Assembly: GCA_002342805.1 (NCBI GenBank)
Contig: DDQW01000059.1
Span: 1 to 60,882, forward strand
Direction of reading: 5' to 3'
Source: Clostridiales bacterium UBA2432
Lineage (GTDB): Bacteria; Bacillota; Clostridia; Lachnospirales; Vallitaleaceae
DNA length: 60,882 nucleotides
This document shows, piece after piece, positions 1-8,717 of this stretch; the stretch's first letter is position 1; the number at the start of each line of letters is the position of its first letter. Made by a program: the position numbers and the translations under genes. The notes under the pieces are model-generated. The model searched no databases. It saw only the letters and a list, made by a program, of their open reading frames with translations, and was not told the origin of the DNA.

Positions 1-65
1 CGCGCCGCTATTAACGACCTATACCCTTAGCAGGGGCACCTCTTCAGCCACTTGAGTACTTCTCC
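1..65 (-). tRNA. tRNA-Ser(GCU), 3' part cut off by the window edge
   Basis: Read on the minus strand from 65 to 1, the sequence begins GGAGAAG (acceptor arm) and shows a D arm containing CAAGUGGCUGA and an anticodon arm GCCC-CUGCUAA-GGGU. The anticodon is GCU, which reads AGC/AGU serine codons. The variable arm typical of class II serine tRNAs begins after it and the gene runs off the left edge, so the T arm and the 3' acceptor strand are not visible. A strong promoter lies 55 nt upstream. Confidence 0.9.
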
Positions 66-119
66 AAACTGAAATAATTATAATAATATGAAATTGCTGT
101 TATTTTCAGCGCAAGAATT

Positions 120-148
120 ATTATACTAAAGGCAGTTGCGATTGTCAA
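120..148 (-). promoter_or_regulatory. sigma-A promoter of the tRNA-Ser gene
   Basis: On the minus strand there is a perfect TTGACA (148-143), a 17-nt spacer and a perfect TATAAT (125-120). Transcription would start about 48 nt upstream of the tRNA 5' end. A consensus promoter fits a stable-RNA gene. Confidence 0.85.
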
Positions 149-200
149 CCACTTTTGCCAACTATTTTATAAAAACTCTAAAAGCAAGCAATTTGACCTG

Positions 201-240
201 TATTTAATAAAATAGGACCAAGGATGCAATACCTTGATCC
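201..240 (-). terminator. terminator of the nucleoside transporter operon
   Basis: On the minus strand a nine-position stem (240-232 with 223-215, one G-U pair) encloses an eight-base loop and is followed by a T-rich stretch. It lies 25 nt after the nupQ stop and separates that operon from the tRNA promoter. Confidence 0.65.
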
Positions 241-264
241 CATCTTATCGTATTAATCTAGTAA

Positions 265-1233
265 CTAACGCTTTGCTTTATCATAGGGTTCACCTGCTGC
301 TTTGGGTCCAACTGATTTTCCGCTAAATACAACAAGGGCTATGACCGTTAATACATAAGGTAATGCATAGAAAAATTCATTTGGAAGTTTTCCTATAAAT
401 TCCAAACTAAATACATCTGCTATTGAATTCGAATATAAACTAAGGACTTGTGAAAATCCAAAGAATAAGCTCGCTGCAACAACACCAGCTGGTCTCCACT
501 TTCCAAAAATAAGTGCTGCTAAGGCAATAAATCCGGTACCGTGGATACTTGTTATTGTATATTGTGTATTTTGCGTTAATACCATAATACCACCGGCGAG
601 TCCAGCTAAGGCTCCAGATGTCAATACGCCAATATAACGCATTTTATATACATTAATCCCCATACTATCCACTGCTTGCGGATGTTCTCCTGTTGCTCTT
701 AACCGCAAACCAAAAGACGTTTTATATAGTAAGTACCATGAAATTAATACAATAATAAAGGCTAAATATACTGTCGGATATACTCTACTAAATAAACTCG
801 GTCCGATGACAGGTATCTTTTCTAATATAGGAATAGATGATTTTAAGAAACCTTGATTAAATGTATCTGTTCTTTGTTGTTGAAAAATAATTTCCGCAAG
901 ATATATGGTAATACCACCTGCAAAAATATTAATAGCTGTACCGGATATTACCTGGTCACTACTCAGATTTACGGAAAGGTAGGCATGTAATAAAGAAATA
1001 AGCATACCTGCAAGTATTCCGGCTATTAAAGAAATCCAAGGTGCTAAACTTGTAAAATTTTCAATAAACACAATGACTGTTGCCGATGCAAATCCACCGA
1101 TCATCATAATACCTTCTAAACCAATATTAACAACACCACTTCGTTCTGAAAATAAGCCTCCCATTGCTGCAAGAATAATGGGTGTTGCATAAATCAAAGT
1201 TGCTTGAATCATAGAATAAATTAAATCTTGCAT
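265..1233 (-). CDS. nupQ: nucleoside (BMP-type) ABC transporter permease, second subunit
   Basis: This is an integral membrane subunit of about 322 residues with roughly eight to ten hydrophobic segments. It belongs to the branched-chain/ribose-type permease family (BPD_transp_2). The N-terminal block containing GVVNIGLEGIMMIGG is characteristic of YufQ-like permeases, and a TSGALAGLAGG motif lies in the middle, where such permeases contact the ATPase. It is the last gene of the operon nupN-nupO-nupP-nupQ, one base after nupP, matching the Bacillus subtilis nupNOPQ guanosine importer in order and size. Nucleoside uptake is inferred from family and order; the exact substrate cannot be read from the sequence. 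Confidence 0.88.
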   Translation of the reverse strand: MQDLIYSMIQATLIYATPIILAAMGGLFSERSGVVNIGLEGIMMIGGFASATVIVFIENFTSLAPWISLIAGILAGMLISLLHAYLSVNLSSDQVISGTAINIFAGGITIYLAEIIFQQQRTDTFNQGFLKSSIPILEKIPVIGPSLFSRVYPTVYLAFIIVLISWYLLYKTSFGLRLRATGEHPQAVDSMGINVYKMRYIGVLTSGALAGLAGGIMVLTQNTQYTITSIHGTGFIALAALIFGKWRPAGVVAASLFFGFSQVLSLYSNSIADVFSLEFIGKLPNEFFYALPYVLTVIALVVFSGKSVGPKAAGEPYDKAKR

Positions 1234-1234
1234 A

Positions 1235-2332
1235 TTATTTAGCCCCCTTTACTTTTTTTAGAAGAGCCTGTATACCTTTTTGCATTGCAACGAAAATAAT
1301 AATTGTCGCTGTAATAATTGTCGCTATGGCATTTGGAACGCCTTGTCCTTGCATAATTGGCTGGGCCGCTTTTAATGAACCTAATAATAATCCACTTAAC
1401 AATGATCCTATTGCCGTATTGCCTCCGATTAATGCGACGGCAATTCCATCAAATCCATAATTCTCAAATGATGCAATCATTCGACCATATCCAAATGTCC
1501 CAGATACAATAATTACACCGGCAAGCCCAGAAAAAGCACCGGCAATAGCCATAGATAATGCAGCATTTCTTTCAACTTTCATGCCTGAATATTTCGCAGC
1601 AAATGGGTTGAATCCAACTGCTTTTAATTCATATCCAAATGTTGTTTTATTAATAATAAACGAAAATAATATGACAGCTAAAATAACAACTATAAAACCA
1701 AAATTCAAACGCGAGTTACTCGTTAAACTTCGAAGCAACTCACTTCCAAGTAAAGCATTTTCATTTAAATCAACAGTTTTATTGGTTGTACTTCCCGGAA
1801 TTAATTTCATTAAGTAGTTTGTTAAAAATAAAGCTGTATAGTTTAACATAATTGTCACAACAACTTCATGTACATTAAATCTTGCTTTTAAATATCCCGG
1901 AATAAATCCCCATAGTCCTCCGGCTAAAGCACCAGCAATAACTATAATAGGTAGTAAAATCAATTTTGGAAGATCTAAATTAATACCAATCACTGTGGTT
2001 GCAAATGCACCCATTAATAGTTGACCTTCGGCTCCGATATTAAAAAGACCTGTTCTAAATGCAAAGGCCACAGATAAACCGGTAAGTACAATTGGCATAA
2101 CATAAACATAATATTCTCCAGCAATACGAGCACTAAACCATTTATCCGTTCCTAATTGATCTAAATTAATACCTGTTACAGCACGTAGGATTGATTTAAA
2201 CATAACAGCAGGACTTTGTTTTGTAATCAACATAATTAATGATCCAATGAAAAATCCCATGAAAATAGCTATCAAAGGAATTAATACTTTATGATTTTTC
2301 TCATTTGCAATAAAATTTTTGATATTTCCCAT
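1235..2332 (-). CDS. nupP: nucleoside (BMP-type) ABC transporter permease, first subunit
   Basis: A 365-residue permease of the same fold family as its neighbour but longer. It has an N-terminal cytoplasmic stretch, a first membrane segment near residues 17-36, a periplasm-facing insertion of about 40 residues, and then a core containing RTGLFNIGAEGQLLMGA, the hallmark of YufP-like permeases. Its start codon overlaps the nupO stop by one base (TAATG arrangement), which implies translational coupling. NupP and NupQ should form the heterodimeric membrane channel served by the single double-headed ATPase NupO. Confidence 0.88.
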   Translation of the reverse strand: MGNIKNFIANEKNHKVLIPLIAIFMGFFIGSLIMLITKQSPAVMFKSILRAVTGINLDQLGTDKWFSARIAGEYYVYVMPIVLTGLSVAFAFRTGLFNIGAEGQLLMGAFATTVIGINLDLPKLILLPIIVIAGALAGGLWGFIPGYLKARFNVHEVVVTIMLNYTALFLTNYLMKLIPGSTTNKTVDLNENALLGSELLRSLTSNSRLNFGFIVVILAVILFSFIINKTTFGYELKAVGFNPFAAKYSGMKVERNAALSMAIAGAFSGLAGVIIVSGTFGYGRMIASFENYGFDGIAVALIGGNTAIGSLLSGLLLGSLKAAQPIMQGQGVPNAIATIITATIIIFVAMQKGIQALLKKVKGAK

Positions 2333-3858
2333 TAGCTGATAGCTCCTTTCTTTGAACCGGACATCATTAATCCGATTTCATTTTCATCAGTTTCATCTGC
2401 ATGAACTATTCCCGCAATTTCACCTTCATATATTACAGCTATTTTATCCGAAAGGTTTAATACTTCTTCCATTTCTAATGACATTAATAAGACAGCTTTT
2501 CCTTGATCACGTTCTTCAACTAAACGTTTATGAATATACTCTATTGCTCCAACATCTAATCCACGTGTTGGTTGTGCCGCAATTAACAAATCCGGTGAAC
2601 GATATATTTCACGTGCGATAATTGCTTTTTGCTGATTACCACCTGACATACTTCGAGCTGTTGTTTGGCTTCCTTTTCCACTTCGAACATCAAATTCTTC
2701 AATGAGTTGTTCTGACATTTTACGACGTTCTTCAAATTTTATTAACCCATTTTGAGAAAGCTCAGAACTAAAATATGATTGTAATGCTAAGTTTTCTTCA
2801 AGACTAAAATCTAAAACTAGCCCGTATTTATGACGATCTTCAGGAATGTGTCCTATGCCTGATAATGTTCGATCACGGATACTCTTATTTTGAATCTCTT
2901 TTCCGTTAATTGATATCGAACCTGAATCTATTTTTCTTAATCCGGTAATGGCTTCAATTAATTCTGACTGTCCATTGCCATCAATACCTGCTACACAAAA
3001 AATTTCTCCACGTTTCACATCTAAACTTAAGTTTTTAACAGCAACTAAATCACGATTATTTTTAACTACTAAATTTTTTATAGATAAAACAACATCTTTA
3101 GGATTTGCTTTTTCTTTTTCAACACTAAAGCTTACTTCCCGTCCAACCATCATTTCAGCCATTTCTTCTTCAGATGTATCCTCTACATCTATTGTGCCTA
3201 TATATTTACCGCGACGTAGAACTGTACATCGGTCTGCAGCTTCTTTTATTTCTTTGAGTTTATGCGTAATTAATACAATCGATTTTCCTTCATTGACGAG
3301 TTCTTTCATTATATTTACTAATTCATGAATTTCTTGTGGTGTTAAGACCGCTGTAGGCTCATCAAATATAAGTATTTCAGCATTTCTATATAGCATTTTT
3401 AGGATTTCTACACGTTGTTGCATTCCTACAGATATATCTTCTATCTTTGCTTTTGGATCAACGCGCAAACCGTATTGTTCACTAATTTCTTTTACTTTTT
3501 GTTCAGCTCGTTCTATATCAATGCGTCCCATTGACTTTTTTGGTTCTTCACCCAATATAATGTTTTCAGTAACAGTAAAGTTTTCCACTAATTTGAAATG
3601 TTGGTGTACCATACCTATTCCATGTTCATTTGCGATGTTAGGATTTGCAATACTGACTTCTTTTCCTTTAACTTTAATAATTCCTTCATCCGGTTGATAT
3701 AATCCGAATAAAACGCTCATTAATGTTGATTTACCTGCCCCATTTTCACCTAGTAACGCATGAATTTCACCTTGTTTTACTTGTAATGTTACACGATCAT
3801 TTGCCTTGATTCCAGGAAATTCTTTTGTAATATCCAGCATTTCAACTACATATTCCAT
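2332..3858 (-). CDS. nupO: nucleoside ABC transporter ATPase with two ATP-binding domains
   Basis: A tandem ATPase of 508 residues, like sugar and nucleoside importer ATPases (RbsA/YufO). The first domain has Walker A GENGAGKST (residues 37-45), a variant signature ISVGMQQR and Walker B ILIFDEPTAVL. The second has a degenerate Walker A (AGIDGNGQSE) and the signature SMSGGNQQK. One active and one degenerate site is usual in this family. An upstream extension of 15 codons is open, but I place the start at 3858 because AAGGAGTG lies just before that ATG. A strong hairpin separates it from the lipoprotein gene, so it is probably expressed at a lower level than the binding protein. Confidence 0.9.
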   Translation of the reverse strand: MEYVVEMLDITKEFPGIKANDRVTLQVKQGEIHALLGENGAGKSTLMSVLFGLYQPDEGIIKVKGKEVSIANPNIANEHGIGMVHQHFKLVENFTVTENIILGEEPKKSMGRIDIERAEQKVKEISEQYGLRVDPKAKIEDISVGMQQRVEILKMLYRNAEILIFDEPTAVLTPQEIHELVNIMKELVNEGKSIVLITHKLKEIKEAADRCTVLRRGKYIGTIDVEDTSEEEMAEMMVGREVSFSVEKEKANPKDVVLSIKNLVVKNNRDLVAVKNLSLDVKRGEIFCVAGIDGNGQSELIEAITGLRKIDSGSISINGKEIQNKSIRDRTLSGIGHIPEDRHKYGLVLDFSLEENLALQSYFSSELSQNGLIKFEERRKMSEQLIEEFDVRSGKGSQTTARSMSGGNQQKAIIAREIYRSPDLLIAAQPTRGLDVGAIEYIHKRLVEERDQGKAVLLMSLEMEEVLNLSDKIAVIYEGEIAGIVHADETDENEIGLMMSGSKKGAIS

Positions 3859-3890
3859 AACACCACTCCTTAAATTATTTGTATAAAATA

Positions 3891-3916
3891 AAAACCAAGA
3901 CATAAGTCTTGGTTTT
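3891..3916 (-). terminator. intra-operon hairpin between lipoprotein and ATPase genes
   Basis: A perfect 11-bp stem (AAAACCAAGAC pairing with GTCTTGGTTTT) has a 4-nt loop and is followed on the minus strand by a T-rich run. It lies between the stop of the binding-protein gene (3933) and the ribosome site of nupO. Such partial terminators, or 3' stabilisers, commonly raise binding-protein mRNA relative to the downstream transporter genes. That role is inferred. Confidence 0.65.
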
Positions 3917-3932
3917 TATGTCATTATGCGAA

Positions 3933-5072
3933 TTAATCTTCCGGTACAGTAGGTACAATTATATCGCCTGATATTATTTGAGTTGCATAATCATTGACTA
4001 AACTAACGATTTCATCAGATAAATTAGGATTTTCTTCCGGAATACCTACACCATCATTTTCAAGTGTAAATACAAGTGTCTCACCACCTGGAAATTCATC
4101 ATTCATCGTCATTTCAGCTACAGTATATGCAGCAACATCAACACGTTTTACCATTGATGTTAAAACAGCAGATTCACCGTTATCTCCATATACACCATCA
4201 TCATATTGATCTTTATCAACACCAATCGCCCATACGTCTTCACCACTTGCACGACGATCTTTTGCTTCTTTTAACAAACCATTACCTGCTCCACCTGCTG
4301 CATGATAAATGACATAACTACCATTATCATACATACGGCTTGCATAGGATGCTGCTACCTCTGTTGAAACAAAGTCACCAACATATTCTACAACAACTTC
4401 CATGTCCGGAGCAACTTCTTTAACACCCGCGATAAATCCTGCTTCAAATTTTTGAATTAAAGCAAAGTCCATACCACCGATGAAACCAACAGAATTCATA
4501 CCTGCATCAAGTGTTGCTTGAGCTGCTGCAACACCCACTAAGAAAGAACCTTGTTCTTCTGCGAATACTGCGCTAGCAACATTAGGTCTTTCTGCAACAA
4601 CTTCATCAATAATTAAGAACTTTTGATCTGGAAAGTTATTGGATACTTCTGACATAGAATCAACAAATAAAAATCCAGGAGCAACTATCAAATTGTAGTC
4701 TTCTTCTGAAAATGTTGAAAGGTTTGGAACATAGTCTGCATCTGAATTGGATTGTGCATATGTTATATCTGCACCAGTTTCTTCAGCAAATTGTTGGATT
4801 CCTTCCCATGTACCTTGGTTAAAGGATTTATCATCAATACCACCAGTATCTGTTACTAAAGCCACTGAGAAATCAATTTCTTCATCAGTCATTTCATCAA
4901 CCGTATCTTCGACTTCATCGGTTACTTCATCAACCGTATCTTCGACTTCATCAACTGCATCTTCGACTGCATCCTCTACGTCTGTATTTGTTGATGCATC
5001 ATCATCACCACCACATGCTGTTAAACCTACGATTAACATAAGTGCTAATAAAATTGTTAAGATTTTTTTCAT
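3933..5072 (-). CDS. nupN: BMP family nucleoside-binding lipoprotein
   Basis: The substrate-binding component of the importer, 379 residues. It has a lipoprotein signal ending LTAC, with the lipidated cysteine at residue 20. A highly acidic linker follows, made of three near-identical 11-residue units (residues 31-41, 42-52, 53-63). After it comes the Bmp domain, opening with ALVTDTGGIDDKSFNQG, typical of purine-nucleoside-binding BmpA/PnrA proteins. I choose the ATG at 5072 because GGGAGGAAAAG precedes it; the longer open start would place that ribosome site inside the gene. The linker is unusual and is discussed as a finding. Confidence 0.92.
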   Translation of the reverse strand: MKKILTILLALMLIVGLTACGGDDDASTNTDVEDAVEDAVDEVEDTVDEVTDEVEDTVDEMTDEEIDFSVALVTDTGGIDDKSFNQGTWEGIQQFAEETGADITYAQSNSDADYVPNLSTFSEEDYNLIVAPGFLFVDSMSEVSNNFPDQKFLIIDEVVAERPNVASAVFAEEQGSFLVGVAAAQATLDAGMNSVGFIGGMDFALIQKFEAGFIAGVKEVAPDMEVVVEYVGDFVSTEVAASYASRMYDNGSYVIYHAAGGAGNGLLKEAKDRRASGEDVWAIGVDKDQYDDGVYGDNGESAVLTSMVKRVDVAAYTVAEMTMNDEFPGGETLVFTLENDGVGIPEENPNLSDEIVSLVNDYATQIISGDIIVPTVPED

Positions 5073-5095
5073 AATTCTTTTCCTCCCTTTACTCA

Positions 5096-5138
5096 TGACA
5101 AGTTTATTGTCAAAATTATTGTTACTTAATATATTATA
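5096..5138 (-). promoter_or_regulatory. putative promoter -10 and operator-like inverted repeat before nupN
   Basis: On the minus strand TATAAT occupies 5138-5133 with no good -35. Downstream of the expected start lies an inverted repeat TGACAA-N5-TTGTCA (5096-5112), between transcription start and ribosome site. The position suits a repressor operator. The cognate regulator is unknown. Confidence 0.35.
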
Positions 5139-5159
5139 ACATATATAGTTTATTATAAA

Positions 5160-5633
5160 CTACCTATGTCTATTAAGTGATTGAATAAATTCATGACTAC
5201 ATTGTAATTGAATTAAACTGATGTCCATATAATCATCATATTCAATGAAATATACAAAAAACTTAGGCAACCAATGTTTTACACATGATTTTTTCTTTTG
5301 ATACCTATACTCTTTATTCTTTCGCTGCTCTGATACACTTATAATATGATCAAACGGAATCATAAGAATATATTTTTCCTTTTTTCCTAATATTTCCCTT
5401 ATAATGAGGTAACCTTCAGTAATCTCATATTGATAAGAATGCATTTGCCAATACAAAAAAATGAAAATGAACAAGTACAGCACAATAAAAAAATCAATAA
5501 TACGATTTACTTCATACTTGCTTACTAGCTCAATCATTCCAATGATAGAAACAACTGCTATATATAGTATAATGAAAACAATGCACCATTGAAAGAATGT
5601 TAATTTCTTATGTTTAATAATTTCTTGTGTCAC
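5160..5633 (-). CDS. small two-helix membrane protein with a PH-like C-terminus
   Basis: A 157-residue protein with two predicted membrane helices (about residues 15-35 and 45-63) joined by a short loop. A beta-rich cytoplasmic stretch follows (YEITEGYLIIREILGKKEK, then IPFDHIISVSEQ), resembling the bacterial PH-like domains of YdbS/DUF304-type proteins. The start is GTG, with GGAG six bases ahead, and the gene has its own promoter. Charged residues (KNKEYRYQKKK) follow the PH-like part. I do not recognise a specific function. It is transcribed toward nupN but is not clearly part of that operon. Confidence 0.6.
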   Translation of the reverse strand: MTQEIIKHKKLTFFQWCIVFIILYIAVVSIIGMIELVSKYEVNRIIDFFIVLYLFIFIFLYWQMHSYQYEITEGYLIIREILGKKEKYILMIPFDHIISVSEQRKNKEYRYQKKKSCVKHWLPKFFVYFIEYDDYMDISLIQLQCSHEFIQSLNRHR

Positions 5634-5653
5634 GAAAACTCCAATCTAAATTT

Positions 5654-5682
5654 ATTATAGTATATATATATTTGAATTACAA
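5654..5682 (-). promoter_or_regulatory. sigma-A promoter of the small membrane protein gene
   Basis: On the minus strand TTGTAA (5682-5677), a 17-nt spacer and TATAAT (5659-5654). The predicted start leaves a leader of only about 14 nt before the GTG codon at 5633. Confidence 0.65.
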
Positions 5683-5710
5683 GATTGTTTTTAATCTATA
5701 TGTCATTATG

Positions 5711-6256
5711 TCATAACATATATTGTTTTCTCGCTTTTTTATAAAGATTATTTCCCTTTGAATCAATGACAACAGTTACCGGAAAATCTTCAACATACAA
5801 TTCACGTAATGCTTCCGGACCTAAATCCTCATAGGCAATAATTTTTGATTCTTTAATACAATTCGCTAATAAAGCGGCAGCTCCACCGACTGCACCAAAA
5901 TAGATTGCCTTGTTTTTAATCATTGAATCTATAACCTCTTGATTACGATCACCCTTACCGATCATTCCTGTTAATCCAAGGTCTAATAATGTTGGTGTGA
6001 ATTCATCCATACGATAACTTGTTGTGGGACCTGCAGAACCGATAACTTCACCTTCACGAGCCGGTGCCGGACCAACATAATATAAAATACTATTTTCGAT
6101 TGGAAAAGGCAAGGGCTGATTATTTTTAAGTTGTTCTATCATCCGTTTATGACCTGCATCTCTTGATGTATATACTGTTCCTGTAAGTAAAACTTGATCC
6201 CCACACGATAATTGTTCAACTTTGTCTTTAGTTAGTGGTGTATGCATCTGAATCAT
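5711..6256 (-). CDS. fumB: class I fumarate hydratase, beta subunit
   Basis: This 181-residue protein corresponds to the C-terminal (beta) part of class I iron-sulfur fumarases and L(+)-tartrate dehydratases. The block GSAGPTTSYRMDEFTP and the stretch KGDRNQEV are characteristic of the family; the former lines the substrate pocket. It lies 15 bases downstream of the alpha-subunit gene with a good GAAGGAGA ribosome site, so the two form a transcription unit encoding the alpha/beta enzyme. Fumarate/malate interconversion is the likely activity. L-tartrate dehydratase cannot be excluded from sequence alone. Confidence 0.9.
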   Translation of the reverse strand: MIQMHTPLTKDKVEQLSCGDQVLLTGTVYTSRDAGHKRMIEQLKNNQPLPFPIENSILYYVGPAPAREGEVIGSAGPTTSYRMDEFTPTLLDLGLTGMIGKGDRNQEVIDSMIKNKAIYFGAVGGAAALLANCIKESKIIAYEDLGPEALRELYVEDFPVTVVIDSKGNNLYKKARKQYML

Positions 6257-6271
6257 GAATATTCTCCTTCA

Positions 6272-7168
6272 TTATATAACAATTTCCGAATGCCTTGTTG
6301 CATGACAGCTCATATTAATAGCTACCGGTAATCCTGCAATATGTGTTGGATAGGTGAGAATGTTGACACTTAGTGCGGTTGTTCTTCCTCCAAAGCCTTG
6401 AGGACCTATACCTAAATTATTGGCCGCTTTTAGAATATCGTCTTCTAAATCAGCAATTTGAGGATGTTCTGAATGTTGATTGATAGGTCTAAGTAAGGAT
6501 TTTTTTGCCAAAATTGCCGCCTTTTCAAATGATCCACCAACGCCAATACCTACAATAATCGGAGGGCATGGATTCGGTCCAGCTAATTCAATCGCTTCAA
6601 GAGCCACACGTTTAACCCCTTCCATACCTTCAGAAGGTTTTAACATATATATTCGACTCATGTTCTCACTACCTATACCTTTAGGCGAAAACCAAATTTT
6701 TAATTGATGACCGGGAACAATATCATAATGAATCACTGCCGGTGTATTATCTTCCGTATTTACACGATCAAAAGGATCTCTTACTATGGACTTTCGTAAA
6801 TATCCTTCTGTATATCCGCGTCGAACACCTTCGTTAATTGCTTGTTCGATTCCACTTTGCTTATCATTTTTCATCTCTAAATCATTATGAAAATGAATAT
6901 CTTCACCTATCTCAACAAAAAATACCGCAATTCCTGTATCCTGACAAATGGGCATCTTTTTATTTGCTGCAATATCCGCATTTTCTATGAGCTGATTCAA
7001 AATATGGATACCTGTTTCCGATTCTTCTGTTTGAATTGATGCTTGAATTTTTTCACGAATATCATCTCCAAGATAATAATTTGCTGACAAAATCATTTCT
7101 TTTATTTTTTCAACGATATGCGATAATTCAATAACACGAATATCTGAATGATTGATGTTTTTTTGCAT
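6272..7168 (-). CDS. fumA: class I fumarate hydratase, alpha subunit (4Fe-4S)
   Basis: A 298-residue alpha subunit of the oxygen-sensitive class I fumarase. Three cysteines that ligate the 4Fe-4S cluster can be seen: C75 (PICQDTG), C201 (GPNPCPP) and C288 (MSCHATRH). The cluster's fourth iron binds substrate, so the enzyme suits an anaerobe. The start follows GGAGG by eight bases. It lies only 22 bases after the CAP/SLH gene on the same strand. No clear terminator or promoter is visible in that gap, so partial co-transcription is possible even though the functions are unrelated. Confidence 0.92.
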   Translation of the reverse strand: MQKNINHSDIRVIELSHIVEKIKEMILSANYYLGDDIREKIQASIQTEESETGIHILNQLIENADIAANKKMPICQDTGIAVFFVEIGEDIHFHNDLEMKNDKQSGIEQAINEGVRRGYTEGYLRKSIVRDPFDRVNTEDNTPAVIHYDIVPGHQLKIWFSPKGIGSENMSRIYMLKPSEGMEGVKRVALEAIELAGPNPCPPIIVGIGVGGSFEKAAILAKKSLLRPINQHSEHPQIADLEDDILKAANNLGIGPQGFGGRTTALSVNILTYPTHIAGLPVAINMSCHATRHSEIVI

Positions 7169-7190
7169 TCAGTTACCTCCATAATAAAAG

Positions 7191-8600
7191 CTATTTTATA
7201 ATTTTCTTATATTGTTCCATGATATTGTTAAATTCTAATGTTGTTATATATGATGATGGATTAAACTGATAGGCATTATCCGTAATCAATCCAATTTTCT
7301 TGGCTTTATATAAAGACTCTAATGCATAACTGCTTATTTTTTCTTTATCTGTAAAACGAAGTGATCGTTCAGTCGATAAAATATTGATTGTTCCATACTC
7401 TTTTTCATAGGTACGAATAAGTATTGTATAAACTTGTTCACGACTAATATTTGCGTTCGGTCGATACATATTATTCTCATAACCTAATATAATATCATTA
7501 ATATATGCTGTATAAATATATTTATAGTTTGGCGAATTTATATTGACATCCGAAAAAATGATTTCTAAAGACTCTTGTTTTGGAATTGAACTTGTTTTCA
7601 TTAATTCTTCTACGAATTGACTTCGAGTAATATAGGCTTGTTGATTGCTAGTAAATGAACTTGAAGCCGTTGTAAACGTCGATGTATAATTAATAGCTTT
7701 TCGATTTGTTTGAGTTCCATTAATATCAATCATTCGGTCAAAAGTCATGGTACCTGTAATCTTAATTTGATAAGTTGTTCCATAATTATAAGACTTTAAT
7801 GGTAAAATCATAATTGTATTATTAATATTTCGATCTTGATCCGAAGTTATAATAAGTGTATCGATTTCTTTATCTGTGGAAACATTTGTAACACTTACCT
7901 TGAGATTATTAAATCGTTCAATAATTCCTGACTCTTCATAATATGTATATGTTATTGGAATTCCTACAAAAGCATTTGTTTTTACATCTGCATAAGGGTT
8001 GAGTATATACTTATTCGTAAAAATAGTCCCTACATCTGTTTGTTGATTATAAGGATAGACGACTTCATATTGATCACTTCTTGATTTTCCACCTAAAAGA
8101 TAGGTTGCATAGCCTTTATATATATTCATTCCTAAATCTTCATATAAAGGATCTAAAATACCATATCTTGCATAAGGGTTTTGAATCAACTGATTTAAAC
8201 CACTTGTATAGTTTGAAATATTATTATTTAATAATTCAAAGACATAAGGTTTACGATAGTTATTAAAAGTTGTTCGATCCCAAGGGTAGCGACCTCGAAA
8301 ATATGTTTTACCACTTTCTTCTATGGATGAAAAACTATTATTAAATGCCATATACTGATTATGTGTCTCTGCTGTTTTATTCAAAGATTCATTGTATGAC
8401 AAAGAAGGTAAGTCATAAACAGCTCTTACCTTATTAATATTATTAATTGTTCGATTAATTTCATCATCTGTAAAACCAAATGTATCGATTTCACGTCCAC
8501 TAACCGTGTTAATCATACTCAGGTGAATAAAAAGAAAAAGAACAAAAACAAGTGCGTATGCAATTCGTTGGTTTTTATTACTATTATTAATCATAACCAT
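7191..8600 (-). CDS. secreted CAP-like protein with C-terminal SLH repeats
   Basis: About 469 residues when started at the ATG after AGGAAAGAA; open codons upstream lack a ribosome site. A hydrophobic signal or anchor (AYALVFVLFLFIHLSMI) is followed by a divergent CAP/SCP-type domain (INKVRAVYDLPSLSYNESLN, then TAETHNQYMAFNN). Next is a beta-rich Ig-like segment ending in NYTSTFTT. At least two SLH-type repeats follow (ITRSQFVEELM, FSDVN, IILGYENNMYRPNANISREQ, and a weaker third). SLH repeats tether proteins to pyruvylated wall polymers. The function of bacterial CAP domains is mostly unknown. It is probably a surface protein. Confidence 0.72.
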   Translation of the reverse strand: MVMINNSNKNQRIAYALVFVLFLFIHLSMINTVSGREIDTFGFTDDEINRTINNINKVRAVYDLPSLSYNESLNKTAETHNQYMAFNNSFSSIEESGKTYFRGRYPWDRTTFNNYRKPYVFELLNNNISNYTSGLNQLIQNPYARYGILDPLYEDLGMNIYKGYATYLLGGKSRSDQYEVVYPYNQQTDVGTIFTNKYILNPYADVKTNAFVGIPITYTYYEESGIIERFNNLKVSVTNVSTDKEIDTLIITSDQDRNINNTIMILPLKSYNYGTTYQIKITGTMTFDRMIDINGTQTNRKAINYTSTFTTASSSFTSNQQAYITRSQFVEELMKTSSIPKQESLEIIFSDVNINSPNYKYIYTAYINDIILGYENNMYRPNANISREQVYTILIRTYEKEYGTINILSTERSLRFTDKEKISSYALESLYKAKKIGLITDNAYQFNPSSYITTLEFNNIMEQYKKIIK

Positions 8601-8682
8601 TTCTTTCCTAGTATATAACATTAAATTCTCAATTCTATTATAACAAATAATCTGCATGTTTCCTATTACAAACATATTACAG

Positions 8683-8713
8683 AAAAAACCGCCCTATGAA
8701 GGACGGCTTTTTT
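8683..8713 (-). terminator. terminator after gyrA
   Basis: A GC-rich stem (CCGTCC with GGGCGG, one G-U pair) is flanked by an A run and a T run, so it can act on both strands. It lies directly after the gyrA stop and upstream of the CAP/SLH gene. Confidence 0.85.
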
Positions 8714-8717
8714 CTTT

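Noticed and set aside
2948..3328. A 126-codon plus-strand frame inside nupO
   Set aside because: It is opposite the ATPase coding sequence and S/T-rich, as expected from antisense reading; no start signals.
4890..4985. Tandem DNA repeats considered as a CRISPR-like or minisatellite array
   Set aside because: The period is 33 bp, in frame, without spacers, and encodes a protein repeat; no cas genes occur in the window.
4747..5139. A 130-codon serine/threonine-rich frame on the plus strand opposite the nupN linker
   Set aside because: It is the mirror of the acidic repeat region of a real lipoprotein gene; it has no ribosome site and its composition follows from GA-rich codons on the other strand.
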